From positions 124,001-188,000 of the forward strand of contig JAHRHY010000016.1 of assembly GCA_019671135.1 (NCBI GenBank): a DNA stretch of 64,000 bases, in the 5' to 3' direction. This DNA is from Linnemannia hyalina (taxonomy: Eukaryota > Mortierellomycota > Mortierellomycetes > Mortierellales > Mortierellaceae). Under the pieces are notes generated by a model. That model worked only from the letters and a program-made list of their open reading frames with translations. It did not search any database and was not told the origin of the DNA. This document shows positions 31,600 to 42,449 of this stretch, one piece after another; position 1 is the stretch's first letter, and every line of letters begins with the position of its first letter. The translations under genes and the position numbers were made by a program.

Positions 31600-33493
31600 T
31601 TGTGGAATGCGAATGTCAGGTCGCACTTGTGGAAGCCAAGCAATATACGGCGGCTAGGTGTCAATCTCACCGGCCGGAAGAACGCTAGGAGTTCTCAAAG
31701 ATGGCAGGGGCTCAATGACTCTCAAATAAGGCCAAAGATCCAACATCAATTCCAGTTCTTTCCGCCCAACTGTCCAACTTGTCTCTGTCGTCGTCGCCTG
31801 CTCATGTCCACGCAGCTCTCTCAGTTTTATAAACCCGCGCAACTAAGTCAAGTAGCTTAGTATTCCTGTAGCCTCATCGCCCAAGGACAAAAGCCCGGGA
31901 AGGAGGCATCCATGGCGCTAGTGTCGAGTTCATCCAAGTCGCCTCTGCGGGTATTAGGATCGTCATCTTTCAAAGTCCAACCTCCGCCAATAACACCATC
32001 ATCGTCGTCGTCGCTTCTGCCGTTATCCTGCGGGGTCCGCGTAATGGTTCTGGTGCCGACTGCGATCCTCTCCTGACCGCGCTCATTTAACCACTGCGAC
32101 TCTTTGGACTTGATCCCTAGATTCAAGACCTCCATCTCTGATAGGGCTCGAAGTCGGCGGTAGAACTCCTTGAGCATCGTCCATGTAGATTCGTGAACAA
32201 CAGACATCTCGCTCAGACAAATCGCCGGTTCGCTCACTTGGCGCATGTTGACAGTGATCTCCGAATTCCTGAGCCTCAGACAGACCAACTTCTTCTCCTC
32301 CAAGTCTTTCAGTCAGATCGACGGCCGCACAGGTCTCTTGGCAACGAAATGCTTCAACCCGACACAGATAGAACGGACTGGATAACTGCTTCACGGACAT
32401 GTAAGGTGTATTTCTCCATTCGGATCTTTTGGATACTGTTGAACTGATGGTACCGAGTCCTAGCCAGGACCACCTTTTGCTGCAAGTCCACCTCTCGATC
32501 GCGGACGGCATGAACAGTATGCTCAGGGACCACTGCAACGACCTCCAGCGTGGTCGGACCGCAAGAGTGTAGTTCTCGAAGACGCGGGTAGTGGTTGGCG
32601 ATAGTCCGTGTAATAGCCATCGAGGTTAAACGGAAATCCAGGTGATCTCAAGAAGGAGGAACGAACGTCTCCAAAGTAGGACAATCCTCCAGGATGAAAA
32701 TCAATAGCTGTGTATGCTCCCATCGGCCGAACTCGACCTGCAACTTCTTTAGATGACTCAATGGGCTTGGTCGTCTGTTCTGCGGCGGCTCCATGTTGAC
32801 TGCTGCCATCTCCGTATCGTTCCATTGTCCCCCTTCTGTTACCCATACGTGAAAGGACACTGTCTCAACCGACGGAGGGAGGTTGTAAAGTAAGTTGAGA
32901 ATGGCCACTGCCCAACTGGCGGCGGGCATTCAAAAATGCAAATCCAGCTCTTTGTAGGATGGAGTGGCTGGTAAAGCGGCTCGTGTCGGTGGACGATTGG
33001 AGATTGCTGCTAACTGTATGAATGCGGATAAGGGAAGGGTCGCGTCTGAGGGGAGAAGCCACCATTTGCAGAGTGGCGGAGTATATGTAGTGGATGGGTC
33101 GATAATAATGTTGCTGCTGTTTGTGGTCTCCGTCCTGGTCCTGGTTCTGGTCCTGGTCCTGGTTGGCTTTGTACCCTAACTTGACAAGTCCCCGCATCAT
33201 GAGTCCCGGTCCTCTTGATACTGGTGATAATGTAGAAGAGTGCATCTGCTGCGATCTGGAGTTCTCGGATATTACGACCATGCTCCACAAAGAGACGGTA
33301 ACCCCTTGATCGTAGGGGTCATTTTGTTTGTGTTCTGTCATGAAGGTCGAGGCAGGCCCACAATAAAGGTGTGATGATGTTGTGGAGAGTCGGTTAGTCA
33401 TGGGGAAATGAATCTGCTGCTGGAGGTTGTGAGGGCTCTCGCGATGTGTTCTGCCAATTCGAGGATTGAGAAGACGGTTGTTGATTCAGACAT
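31600..33493 (-). pseudogene. F-box/LRR family A pseudogene (A3)
   Basis: Recognisable end to end but with many frameshifts and stops. N-terminus at 33493 'TVFSILELAEHIARAL' (F-box side), then 'MTNRLSTTSSHLYCG' in another frame. A repeat expansion encodes alternating Asp/Gln (33133-33170). Then 'LPPSVETVSFHV', 'LKKLQVEFGRWEHTQLL', 'CPTLETFVPPS', 'YPRLRELHSCG', 'TWTMLKEFYRRLRALSEMEV', 'NLGIKSKESQWL', 'FIKLRELRGHEQATTTETS', 'GRKELELMLDLWP', and near 31.62 kb 'PPYIAWLPQVRPDIR'. All segments follow the order of intact A2. Non-functional. Confidence 0.88.
33133..33171. repeat. GGTCCT/GGTTCT tandem repeat in A3
   Basis: Imperfect 6-base units (TGGTCC/TGGTTC) inside pseudogene A3, giving an Asp/Gln run on the minus strand; absent from A2. 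Confidence 0.7.
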
Positions 33494-33783
33494 CTTGTCG
33501 GAGGTAGAGGTGTTGTTGAGTGTTGGTGTTGGTGATGTGTGTTCTGTCGGGGGGCGAGTTGTTGATTTCATTGTTGATGAACGCGTCGGGAAGTAGGTTA
33601 AGCCTTGTGGAATGCCTTTGTCTTTTGGGCAAGGAAATAGCAGTCACCTTGTTCATCTTTGTGACACTGACCTTGACGGCTTGAACCTTCCCCTCGCGTG
33701 TCAAATAAAAAGAAAGGCGGGAGGGAGATACTCAGGAGACATCACTCTCCTCTCTTCCCCTCATTCACATTCACTTTGCATTC

Positions 33784-33784
33784 C

Positions 33785-33816
<32 letters not shown>
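33784..33816 (+). repeat. (CAA)11 in B3 leader
   Basis: Eleven CAA triplets ending eight bases before the B3 start codon; a pure microsatellite in the presumed 5' untranslated leader. Confidence 0.9.
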
Positions 33817-33824
33817 GACCACTC

Positions 33825-35840
33825 ATGACCATGACCACTTCACCGACTGACACATTCTTCGCCCTCCCAGAACTAATCTCCATCCTCGCCCCATTCCTTC
33901 CCCCCCAATCCCTCATCCACCTCTCACAAACATCTCGCACCCTCCACACAATCTGTGTCCCCCTCCTTTGGGCATCCCTCGACCTCAAGAATCCCCTCCT
34001 CCTCACCAACTTCCTTCGTTCCCCAGAAGCCCAGCAAGCATTCGGCAATAATATCGATTCTATCCACGCCATTAAATGGAATCCAGATTTCTCTTGGCAC
34101 TATTTAAACGCCCTTTGGGCCTACCTCAACACAATCGACTCGTCCAAAGTCCGCAAGGAGGTCTCGGCCGCTGCGCTAACACACCAGAAGGATGGAATTA
34201 TGCAGTACCCACCGCGCTTCTCTCTTGTCCCATTAACGACACTGGAACCACCCGCCGCGCTCTTCCCACCACTACCTCCACTCCTGCGACTCACTCGCCT
34301 CGAGGCCCATATATGCTTCTATGCAAAGGACAACACCATCACCCCATGCATAGGATACAACCACGATGAACATTTACACCAGGTGCTTTGGCTCGTCCGT
34401 CTTAACAGGGATACATTGAGATATCTGGAGTTGACAGAGCTGACGCTGACCAACAAGGGCGTTATCCGCGATGTCGCACGGACACTGTCGCAGTTGCACC
34501 GGCTTGAGACTTTGAGGTTGACGACGCATTCGAGTACGATCTTTTCCCGGCAGATGTTTGAGACCTTCTTCTTTTCTTGCCCGGCGTCCTTGGTCAGGTG
34601 TCATATCGCGAACGCCCTTCATAAGGCGTGGATGCCTGCGGATTACCTTGATCCTGTCAGGGGCCAGGATTGGGACTATGATCAAGGACCCTTGGTACTC
34701 CGCGCTACACCACTTCTTCATCTCAGACATCTTCGTGTACCCCCTATGCCCCGTCAAGACCTGACCTCCGTTTTGACGTCTCTCATGCAGCATTGCCCTT
34801 ACCTCGAGGACCTCCACCTCCCTTTCCTAAACAACATCGCTGACGGTCTCAACCCCGTCATCGAATCCATCGCCCAACACTGTCCCCAGCTCTCTTCCCT
34901 AACCTTCCGGTCCGGCTGTCATGGCGAGCGCCTCATGCTGATCCTGGAACTCCTCCCTCCTCAGGGTCTAAAAACCCTCTTCTGTCGACACTACTACGAC
35001 TTGGCTTCTGCACGCTTGATTGCAGCATTCTCGCGGCATTCGGCAAGTCTCTGCCAGATCGAGTTGACACACTGTGCAGGTCTTGGGAGTATAGTCATCC
35101 AATCCGTGCTGACTTCTTGCAGGGTCCTGGAAGTCTTTCGAGTGCACGGACTGAAGGCACATATCAGAACCTCCTTGCAATTCCACCATGCCATCGAACA
35201 CGACTGGGTCTGTAAGGATCTGCGGGAGTTAACCCTCCCTGTTTATATCACCCCGCACGGACGCGATCCCCAATACTTGTATATCTACAACAACCACCAC
35301 CCGAGTAAGGCGCTCTGGACAGAGCATGATCTCAGACACTGGGAGGAGCTTGGACGATTCTACGCCCAGATTGGATCATTGACACGACTTGAGGTCCTGA
35401 ATCTGAAGGCTATTGGGGCCTACGTGGAATTCACCGACTTTCTCTCGCCTTTTGAGACCTGTCTTCCTGGCCTCCTGGCTCTCGAAGATCCCTCTAGCGC
35501 CACCGACGGGCAGATCGGGCATCTGTCAAAACTCGCGGGGCTGACCAAACTGAGAGAGCTGCGGGGTTCATTCGTGTGGACGAACAAGGAGGCGGCGGTA
35601 AGGATTGGTGAGCGAGAAGTCGACTGGTTCGCTACACATCTACCGGCGCTCAGGATAGCGACTTTTGTTGCCCGAGTGGACGAGGAGGAAGACAAGATTT
35701 CCTCATTCACAAGATCAGAATCAGATTATCGTCGTATTGAAGGGTTGTGCCAACTCTTGGAGAGTAGGAGACCTGAGCTCAAGATCCGGTTCGAGGGGGC
35801 AGTTGCAGAAGTGATTGTGAGCCAAGAGGGTTGGGACTGA
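33825..35840 (+). CDS. F-box/LRR protein, family B (B3), intact
   Basis: Intron-less, 671 residues from the ATG at 33825; an open frame extends upstream to 33612 but would translate the (CAA) microsatellite as poly-Thr. The N-terminus 'TDTFFALPELISILAPFLPP', 'LIHLSQTSRTLHTICVPLLW' is the F-box. LRR-like units follow ('LRYLELTELTLTNKGVIRDV', 'LHRLETLRLTTHS', 'CPYLEDLHLPFL', 'LTRLEVLNLKAIG'). The C-terminal module has 'CLPGLLALEDP', 'LTKLRELRGSFVWTNKE', 'EREVDWFATHLPAL' and ends 'SQEGWD'. It is the closest match of B1 in the window. Likely an SCF substrate receptor; target unknown. Divergent from pseudogene A3 with about 330 bases between start codons. Confidence 0.88.
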   Translation: MTMTTSPTDTFFALPELISILAPFLPPQSLIHLSQTSRTLHTICVPLLWASLDLKNPLLLTNFLRSPEAQQAFGNNIDSIHAIKWNPDFSWHYLNALWAYLNTIDSSKVRKEVSAAALTHQKDGIMQYPPRFSLVPLTTLEPPAALFPPLPPLLRLTRLEAHICFYAKDNTITPCIGYNHDEHLHQVLWLVRLNRDTLRYLELTELTLTNKGVIRDVARTLSQLHRLETLRLTTHSSTIFSRQMFETFFFSCPASLVRCHIANALHKAWMPADYLDPVRGQDWDYDQGPLVLRATPLLHLRHLRVPPMPRQDLTSVLTSLMQHCPYLEDLHLPFLNNIADGLNPVIESIAQHCPQLSSLTFRSGCHGERLMLILELLPPQGLKTLFCRHYYDLASARLIAAFSRHSASLCQIELTHCAGLGSIVIQSVLTSCRVLEVFRVHGLKAHIRTSLQFHHAIEHDWVCKDLRELTLPVYITPHGRDPQYLYIYNNHHPSKALWTEHDLRHWEELGRFYAQIGSLTRLEVLNLKAIGAYVEFTDFLSPFETCLPGLLALEDPSSATDGQIGHLSKLAGLTKLRELRGSFVWTNKEAAVRIGEREVDWFATHLPALRIATFVARVDEEEDKISSFTRSESDYRRIEGLCQLLESRRPELKIRFEGAVAEVIVSQEGWD

Positions 35841-36130
35841 TATGGTCTGGAAAAGAATGTTGCGGAGCAAATAAAGGACTGGAATATGCACCTTTCTTTG
35901 CACAGTAGCTTTGTGAGTGCGCTTGTTTGTGTTCTTGGCTCTTCTTTTTGGCTTGCAAATGAGCAGTCGCTTTTACTTGTAGAAGAGCCGGCCACCGCAG
36001 CCACTACTTAAGAAGCCTTGATTCCTTTTCATTCTTCTTTTCTTTTCCGCTCTTACTCCTTCTCCTTCTTTCCTCTTTTCCCCTTCCCCCCTCCCCTCCT
36101 CTCAACCTCATTTGCAACCATCAGAAAGAA
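35841..36130. other. Short spacer B3-B4
   Basis: 3' flank of B3 and CT-rich leader of the B4 remnant; nothing else. Confidence 0.4.
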
Positions 36131-36497
36131 ATGAATGACATCATCAACAAGCGACACATTCATCAACCTCACAGCCGACAAGCTCCCTACAGTCGCGGCG
36201 AGCATACCCACCAGGTCGTCTGGAATATCCGGCAGAGCAACCCATTTGAACCTGAAACACATAGATCTCTCGGCCCCTCAAGTCGTACGTGATTTATTCA
36301 GGACGATCTCACAGCTCCACCGGCTCGCCTCTGTGCGCCTTTCTGCGAGAACAAGGTGACGACGTTTGTTCGCAAGGCTTCTGGTGATTTGTTGCGGCGT
36401 TCGCCTATCCCAGAGTTGTATCGGACTTCACAGAGGGGCGCGTCTTGGTTGAGGGTTTGTTATGATGAGCCTAGTGCCGAATTTTTCAAGGATTAAG
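36131..36497 (+). pseudogene. F-box/LRR family B remnant with large internal deletion (B4)
   Basis: Begins like B3 ('MTSSTSDTFINL' against 'MTTSPTDTFFAL'), jumps after about 35 codons to the mid LRR region ('LNLKHIDLSAPQVVRDLFRT', 'ISQLHRLASVRLSA' against 'LSQLHRLETLRLTT'), stops, and in a shifted frame ends 'GASWLRVCYDEPS', like the 'PRLRLVHYDPS' end of B2. So N-terminal, middle and C-terminal scraps of a family B gene are kept in order with most of the gene deleted. Confidence 0.7.
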
Positions 36498-36973
36498 GAA
36501 TAAGGCATGAGTTTCAACGGCCACTTTTTCTTTCTTTTCATGTCTCAGCGTCGGTATGTTTTTGTTCTGAAGAATTATAATCAATTGTCAAGATGTGCGT
36601 ATTTCATTTTCCCAAGCCAGTTTGTCCAACTTTTGGGCGGAGTTAGTAAAAGAAAGATCTTTCGCTTGGAGACGATCTACTCTCTTCCTTTCCTCTCTTG
36701 ATGGAATGGATGAGAATGAAAAGAAAACAAGCAGACAACAAGACCAACAATGTCGGCACCAATATCCTGCACACAACACACTTGAAAGAATCACGAAAGA
36801 GTAAGAAAAAAAATGTGATACGAAGGCGAACAATGAGGAACATCATCGCTCGTTTCCCTACGCCTACACACAACAGGGGCATTGAGGAAAATGGATGGTT
36901 TGCAGTGAAAATGATAAAGGGGAGACAAGAAGAACTTTTACTAAAAAAATTGTCTTTTTGATAGTGGTTAAAC
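36498..36973. other. Intergenic region, nothing supported
   Basis: AT-rich 3' flanks of B4 and of the NACHT gene. Confidence 0.4.
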
Positions 36974-39900
36974 TCATTCTTCGTCCTCCTCGTCCTCACC
37001 CTCTTCGTCATTGTCGCTATCGTGAGAATCGTTCAAACTCAAGCTATAAAAGTATTCCAAAATAGTGGAGTGAATGAACCGGTATTGATTTCCCGAACGC
37101 ACCAGCAGACTCGCCTCACGGAGCAATGTCGTTTCAACATCAATACCGAAAAATTTCACCTTCCATGACGCCTTGTCTTGACGATGAGAGTACTCGACAA
37201 CCGGGCGTCCATCTTGATACAGAAAGATTGCTCTGGCCAAATGCTTTTGAAAATCAATCACCATCGAGGTGAATCCTTCGTCGAGTAAAGCATCTAACGC
37301 CACGATCGTCACCTCCGATAACGGAATAGCCGCCAGTCGCACTTTGCTACGCTCCACCCATTCCGTTACGACGAAATTATACACCTCGAGTCGACCAATC
37401 ACAACTCCGGCGGAACCTTTCAAGGGATCAATGAGATCAATGAGTCCAGGTAGCGCTCTCAAGCCTAGCGACAGTAGCAGTGGATTGGACATTAGGCCCA
37501 TCAACCCGGGAATCTTGTACAAATTTTCCATGTAGGTCTCAACTTCCCAGGCTGAATGAATGAGAGTCGGCGACTGAGGTGGCATCTTTGAAACGAACTG
37601 CTTGACGTACAGCTGGATGTCGAGTTTGGAGAACTGAGTCAGGGCGGCTTCTTGAAAGAGGTCGCCGGTTGGTGGGCTGTATCGGTCAATTGGCTGCGGC
37701 TGAAAACGCTCTCGGTATGTCCGATTGAGATAGCCACTACTACAAGTGATAAACATCTTGACTTTACAATGACCGGGGAGATTGAAGTGGTTTGTACAGT
37801 GTAGGTTGGTTAAAAGGCGGCTCTCGTCATATCCGTCGCAGATGAGAATGAACTGCCGATCCTGCATGACTTCCTGAATGATGTACTCCGAAAAGTAAAG
37901 TGCTGCAAGGTGTTTGGGTATGAGGTTCTGGTCTGGTTTATCGATCATAGGCAAGTCGATGAAAAGAGGGATAGGGCCGCCTGGTTTGTATGACTGCAAG
38001 AGTGTGTGCTCCAAATATCGGCTGAACGTCGTTTTTCCTGCTCCTGAGTCGCCGAGCAGCAAAAACACCTCCCGATCGCTCTGTAGGAAACCCTTGACGT
38101 TATCCATCAAAGGAAACGTGTCGTCATCGGACTTTTCGAAATTGTTCTTGGCACGAGGGGGGACGTAGACTTTATGGCCAGAGCTATCATGGTGAAGCAA
38201 ACGAGACTTGATGAACTGTTGAATGTCTTGTTCAGCAAAGCCGCGAAAGTACTCCAACAGAGAGCGGTGAATGAATCGATACAAGACACCGGCGCGCGTC
38301 AGTGGACTGGCATCTCGGAGAAGCTTGGTCTCTGGATCAGGTCCAAAGAACTTGACCTTCCACGTCTCTTTGTCGTTCTTGTGCACGTATTGAACAATGT
38401 GGTTTCCGCCTTGCTCCCGATAAATCGATTCGGCAAGATCCTTCAAGAACTGAATAGCGGACGGGACAAATCCTGCTTCCAGTAGCTCCTCCAGCGTTTC
38501 TCTTTCCTTCGGCGTCAATTGGATAAATCGTAACCGTCGCTTGTTGGATTCCAGCCATTGGTTGATAAAAGTCTCGTACAGCTTCTCTCGAGTCACTCCA
38601 TCCTGATTCATGAGATGGTTTTCACGGACAACGGTTGGCAACGCCCTCAGAGATAAAGCCAGCATGAATGGGTTCTTGACCAGTTCCAGCAGGTTCGGGG
38701 TCGTCCTCAGCCTGTCCAGATACTCCTTCGCGCTCCAGACGGGTCGACCGTCAAACAGTTCATGTACCTCTTTTTCTTGCACAAACTGTTCGACGTAGAC
38801 ATTGATCTGGTCGCTTGAGAAGGGGACAATGACGGCTTCCTGGAGGAGATGGGGGGATGGCGGACTGTGTGCGGTTATTGGCTGCGGTTGGAATCGGTCT
38901 CGGTAGTCGTGACTGAGGTAAGTACTCCTGCAACTGATAATCATCTTTGTTTTCCATTGTCCTGTCCGGTTGAATGAATTTGTCGAGTGCAAGTTTATTG
39001 CGAGCTGGCTTTCATCGTAGCTATCGCAAATGACGGTGAACTGTCGGTTCTCTTTGAGGTACTGAATGTCGTCCTTGAGAAAGTTGTTGGTCTGGAGGTG
39101 TTCCGAGATGAGCCCCTTCTGTGGCTTCTCGATGGCTGGTAGGTTGATGAACAGCGGTATAGAGTCACCCTGCTTGTATGCCTTCAAGAGTACATGCTCC
39201 AAGTATCTGTTGAATGTCGATTTTCCAGCTCCTGAATCGCCCAGAACCAAAAACACCTGGCGGTCGCTCGCCAGGAACTCCATGACACTGTCCATCAGCG
39301 GACACGTTACGGAATCTGATGCCTCGTAATCGTCCTTGGCGTGAGGAGGAATATAAACAGGTTGGTGATACTCCTCGAGCCGCTGGAGTCTCAGCCGATG
39401 AATGTCGTACTCCTCGGAAGGGATCTTGAGGGCCTTGGCCAGAAGCGGGGATGTTGCTGGTAAGGACAAGCGGGACATCAGAGGGTACGACCTAGGGAGA
39501 TCATTGACGACATCAGACGACAAACCCGCCAGCAACTCCGCAGCATGCGCCTTGACGGATTGTTCCGCTCGCTCGGAAATGTGGCGAATGATCGCCAAGA
39601 TCACCTTTTCAACTCCAACATCTGGACTCCAACCTGCGCCATTCCTGTAAAAGTTGCTCAGGACATCGATAGCATCTTGGCGGATCTCGACAGACCAGAT
39701 CGGATCCATGACAATCTCTCCAAGTAGCTGACAAACACCCTCCTGGAACGCACGCTGCTTACGACAAGGTGCCTCATAGACCACACGCTGGAAATCAGCC
39801 AGCCGTCCTTCTCGAATGAATACGCGAGCTCCTTGGAGAGCTGGGTACCATGCCCTCTTAGCTCCAGACCGGAAACCTTTCAACATACTGTCCATCAATC

Positions 39901-41299
39901 CTTCACCGCCAGATCGCAAAGCCTGCGCACCCTCGACCGCAGTCTTGGCGACATCAATCGCTTGTTCAGCAGCCTGGAACAATTGTTGAAGGCCGTTGAA
40001 GAGGTTCTCGGGGTCAAACTTGAAGACGCTGGCGACTCCTAAGGCACCCTTGGCCACCTCGTTACCAAAACGCAAGACCGCGTGCAAAGGAGATTCGTCG
40101 TCGCCAATGTATTGGAGGGCCTGCCAGGCGTAAGCAGCCTGGAACATGAGGTAGGGATCAGAGCTGTCCTTCAACTCGGCCAAAATGTCCAAAAGAGGCT
40201 GATGGTCCTCAGTGCGGTGGAGACCCTTGACGTTGCCCTCCATCATAGTGTCGAGTACCCGCGAGACAGTGGTGGTCAGGATGTAAATGTGATCCGACGC
40301 TGCCTGCTCCTGGTCGCCGAGTGCCTTGTAGGTGTCCTTGAGGCGCTGACGGAGTACACGCAAGATCCTTACAAGGTCATCGTCAATGAGGTAGCCAGGC
40401 GGTGCTTCCTGCAGGAGTTGGACGAGTCCCTGAAGAAGATTAGAAGAGAGCAGGTTTTCTCGCTCCACTTGATCGATAAGCGAGGAGAAGACACTGCGAT
40501 AGTCATTACGGTCAAGAACTGCACCCAGAACAACGATCTCGGCGACGGCTGCTGCATCTTTGTGATGAGGCTTGAGAAACTGGGAGACCACTTGACCAGT
40601 CAACCAACGAACACGACCTTGCTCGATAGAGTCCTTCGCGACAGCTTTGATCCATGCCTCTTCGGCCATATCAAAGATCGTCTCCAGAACATCGTCTCCA
40701 GCAGTAATGAGAAGGCCTGATACGGGCGGAGAGGGTAGCGACTTCTTTGGCAGAAGCTGGTGAGCAAACGCAAGCTGATGTGTTGAGTGAAAGCGACCTC
40801 CCAGATTTGGCAGATCACTGCGGAAGATTGGTTTGGCGACGTTTTGGAGGGTAGTTGCCCGATGGGGTTGTTGGGTGGCAGGCAGTATGGAAGCGGCCTC
40901 AGTGTGGACAATTCGTGTAGCGCCGCTCGAGCTGGTGACAGTAATTGTCGAGGAGCTGGTCGAATGGGCGGGTATTTCCTGAATAGCAAGGTGAGCAGCG
41001 GCATCGGCTACTGAAGTTACCGAAACGTCGTCCCTAGAATTGAGATGTCCATCAATCAGTCCTTGGTTGTGCTGTGGATCCTCGATGCCGGGCTCATCCT
41101 TTGCAAAGCGGCCCAGGCGATTTAAGATCTTGGTTTGATCGACATGAAAAGCGGCGACCGCATTGGTGACAGAGTAATCCTCCTTGGTAGAAGGACGAAA
41201 GGCCTTCCTGGCAGCGGTCTTGATGTTGGAGAAGACTGATTTACCGCGAGGGGTCATCTCTCCACCAGACGGAGGAGTGTTCTTAGGAGAGTTGTTCAT
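36974..41299 (-). CDS. STAND-type protein with two tandem NACHT-like NTPase modules
   Basis: Intron-less, 1441 residues. Residues 1-200 are mostly disordered; 200-640 are helical and ARM/HEAT-like. Two copies of a roughly 400-residue module follow. Module 1 has 'VYIPPHAKDDYEASDSVTC', P-loop 'LGDSGAGKS' (about 688) and Walker B-like 'FTVICDSYDES'. Module 2 has 'VYVPPRAKNNFEKSDDDTF', P-loop 'LGDSGAGKT' (about 1085) and 'FILICDGYDES'. Each ends with 'YRFIH' and 'LLEYF/ILEYF' plus a helical C-domain, as in NACHT NTPases. NACHT STAND proteins are signal-switch NTPases, and in fungi many act as NLR-like immune or incompatibility sensors, usually with WD40, ankyrin or TPR C-termini. Here no such repeat domain follows, only an acidic tail. 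The function is inferred at class level only. Confidence 0.85.
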   Translation of the reverse strand: MNNSPKNTPPSGGEMTPRGKSVFSNIKTAARKAFRPSTKEDYSVTNAVAAFHVDQTKILNRLGRFAKDEPGIEDPQHNQGLIDGHLNSRDDVSVTSVADAAAHLAIQEIPAHSTSSSTITVTSSSGATRIVHTEAASILPATQQPHRATTLQNVAKPIFRSDLPNLGGRFHSTHQLAFAHQLLPKKSLPSPPVSGLLITAGDDVLETIFDMAEEAWIKAVAKDSIEQGRVRWLTGQVVSQFLKPHHKDAAAVAEIVVLGAVLDRNDYRSVFSSLIDQVERENLLSSNLLQGLVQLLQEAPPGYLIDDDLVRILRVLRQRLKDTYKALGDQEQAASDHIYILTTTVSRVLDTMMEGNVKGLHRTEDHQPLLDILAELKDSSDPYLMFQAAYAWQALQYIGDDESPLHAVLRFGNEVAKGALGVASVFKFDPENLFNGLQQLFQAAEQAIDVAKTAVEGAQALRSGGEGLMDSMLKGFRSGAKRAWYPALQGARVFIREGRLADFQRVVYEAPCRKQRAFQEGVCQLLGEIVMDPIWSVEIRQDAIDVLSNFYRNGAGWSPDVGVEKVILAIIRHISERAEQSVKAHAAELLAGLSSDVVNDLPRSYPLMSRLSLPATSPLLAKALKIPSEEYDIHRLRLQRLEEYHQPVYIPPHAKDDYEASDSVTCPLMDSVMEFLASDRQVFLVLGDSGAGKSTFNRYLEHVLLKAYKQGDSIPLFINLPAIEKPQKGLISEHLQTNNFLKDDIQYLKENRQFTVICDSYDESQLAINLHSTNSFNRTGQWKTKMIISCRSTYLSHDYRDRFQPQPITAHSPPSPHLLQEAVIVPFSSDQINVYVEQFVQEKEVHELFDGRPVWSAKEYLDRLRTTPNLLELVKNPFMLALSLRALPTVVRENHLMNQDGVTREKLYETFINQWLESNKRRLRFIQLTPKERETLEELLEAGFVPSAIQFLKDLAESIYREQGGNHIVQYVHKNDKETWKVKFFGPDPETKLLRDASPLTRAGVLYRFIHRSLLEYFRGFAEQDIQQFIKSRLLHHDSSGHKVYVPPRAKNNFEKSDDDTFPLMDNVKGFLQSDREVFLLLGDSGAGKTTFSRYLEHTLLQSYKPGGPIPLFIDLPMIDKPDQNLIPKHLAALYFSEYIIQEVMQDRQFILICDGYDESRLLTNLHCTNHFNLPGHCKVKMFITCSSGYLNRTYRERFQPQPIDRYSPPTGDLFQEAALTQFSKLDIQLYVKQFVSKMPPQSPTLIHSAWEVETYMENLYKIPGLMGLMSNPLLLSLGLRALPGLIDLIDPLKGSAGVVIGRLEVYNFVVTEWVERSKVRLAAIPLSEVTIVALDALLDEGFTSMVIDFQKHLARAIFLYQDGRPVVEYSHRQDKASWKVKFFGIDVETTLLREASLLVRSGNQYRFIHSTILEYFYSLSLNDSHDSDNDEEGEDEEDEE

Positions 41300-42449
41300 G
41301 TTAGGATGCTAAGATGGAAATATAAGCAATCGACGGAAGGGTCAGCGCATATTCCTAAATAGAGAGCATTGAACAAACGGCAAGCTCCCCCATTTACCTA
41401 GCTTGCGGTTGTTGTTAGTTGGTGCTCTGCAGATGAACAAGGGGAATGGAGATGGCTTGTGCGTAGGAGGCGTTGTCTGCACTCAGAGAGAAGGTGTTGG
41501 TTAGCAACAAACCAACAGCCGGCATATCCTTGTTCTGTAGCGCTTTGGCATCACGACAAACACATTTGCGTACCTGGAGGTCGTTTTGATTGCTTCGTAG
41601 GAATACGCTTTGTTTCGCCTGTTCTGTGGGCCTTTACTACTTCTAGAAAGGAGGAGAGATGCTTGCTATTGATAGTTAGAAAGTGCTGTTGTAGGTGTCT
41701 ACGACGATAAGTAAAGACATTACGAAGGCAATCAAGGACGTACGTAGGCGAAATAGGTAGAGCTCTTTGTAGGTGTGGTATGTCTTTTTTTTTTTTTGGT
41801 TGTTGTTTTATTATTGCTCCCTGCAAGACCATAGGAGAAGCCGAAGGGAATGGGGAAAAAGATGAACAAGAGAGGAGACAAACGAGTGATTGTGTTGTCA
41901 GGTCGGGTGGATGCGAATGTACTGAAGATGATGATGATCCCGGAAAGCGGATGTGTGAGTGAATGAGTGAGTAAGCGGAAGAGTGAACAAAGAAAAGACA
42001 AGAAAGAGACCGACCACCTTGTTTAAAGTTCGAACACTCGCTTTCGATAAAAAAGTGTTGACGTCGACAGTTTACCTTTGCGCCCTGCTCCCCCACCCTC
42101 GCAACGGTCACACAGCCAAAAAAAATCGGTTGACAACGCCTTGCCTTCTGTGAATAAAAAGAGGCGGTCTGGGCATTATGTGCACATAGGAAGGGTCAAT
42201 AGGTCACCGTCTAAGGGAAGGGGCTATGCTTTTCCTTCCAGGACACAGCCACGAGGTTGAGGACATGCCCAAACAGCGGAGTAGATTTCTCAATGTGTGA
42301 CCGCACAGGCCAGAAGTGATTTCAGGAACGAACGAGATCCAGGGGAACTGATCATCGATCAATCAGCACCCAATCATCAACAATGAAACCTTCCATCAAA
42401 CCGGTATGCAGCAAACCATGGACCTTTATTATCTTCTCCTCCCTCTCAT
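41300..42449. other. Intergenic region, nothing supported
   Basis: Promoter of the NACHT gene and 3' flank of the monooxygenase. A T-run at 41788-41799 and short open frames without domains. Confidence 0.45.
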
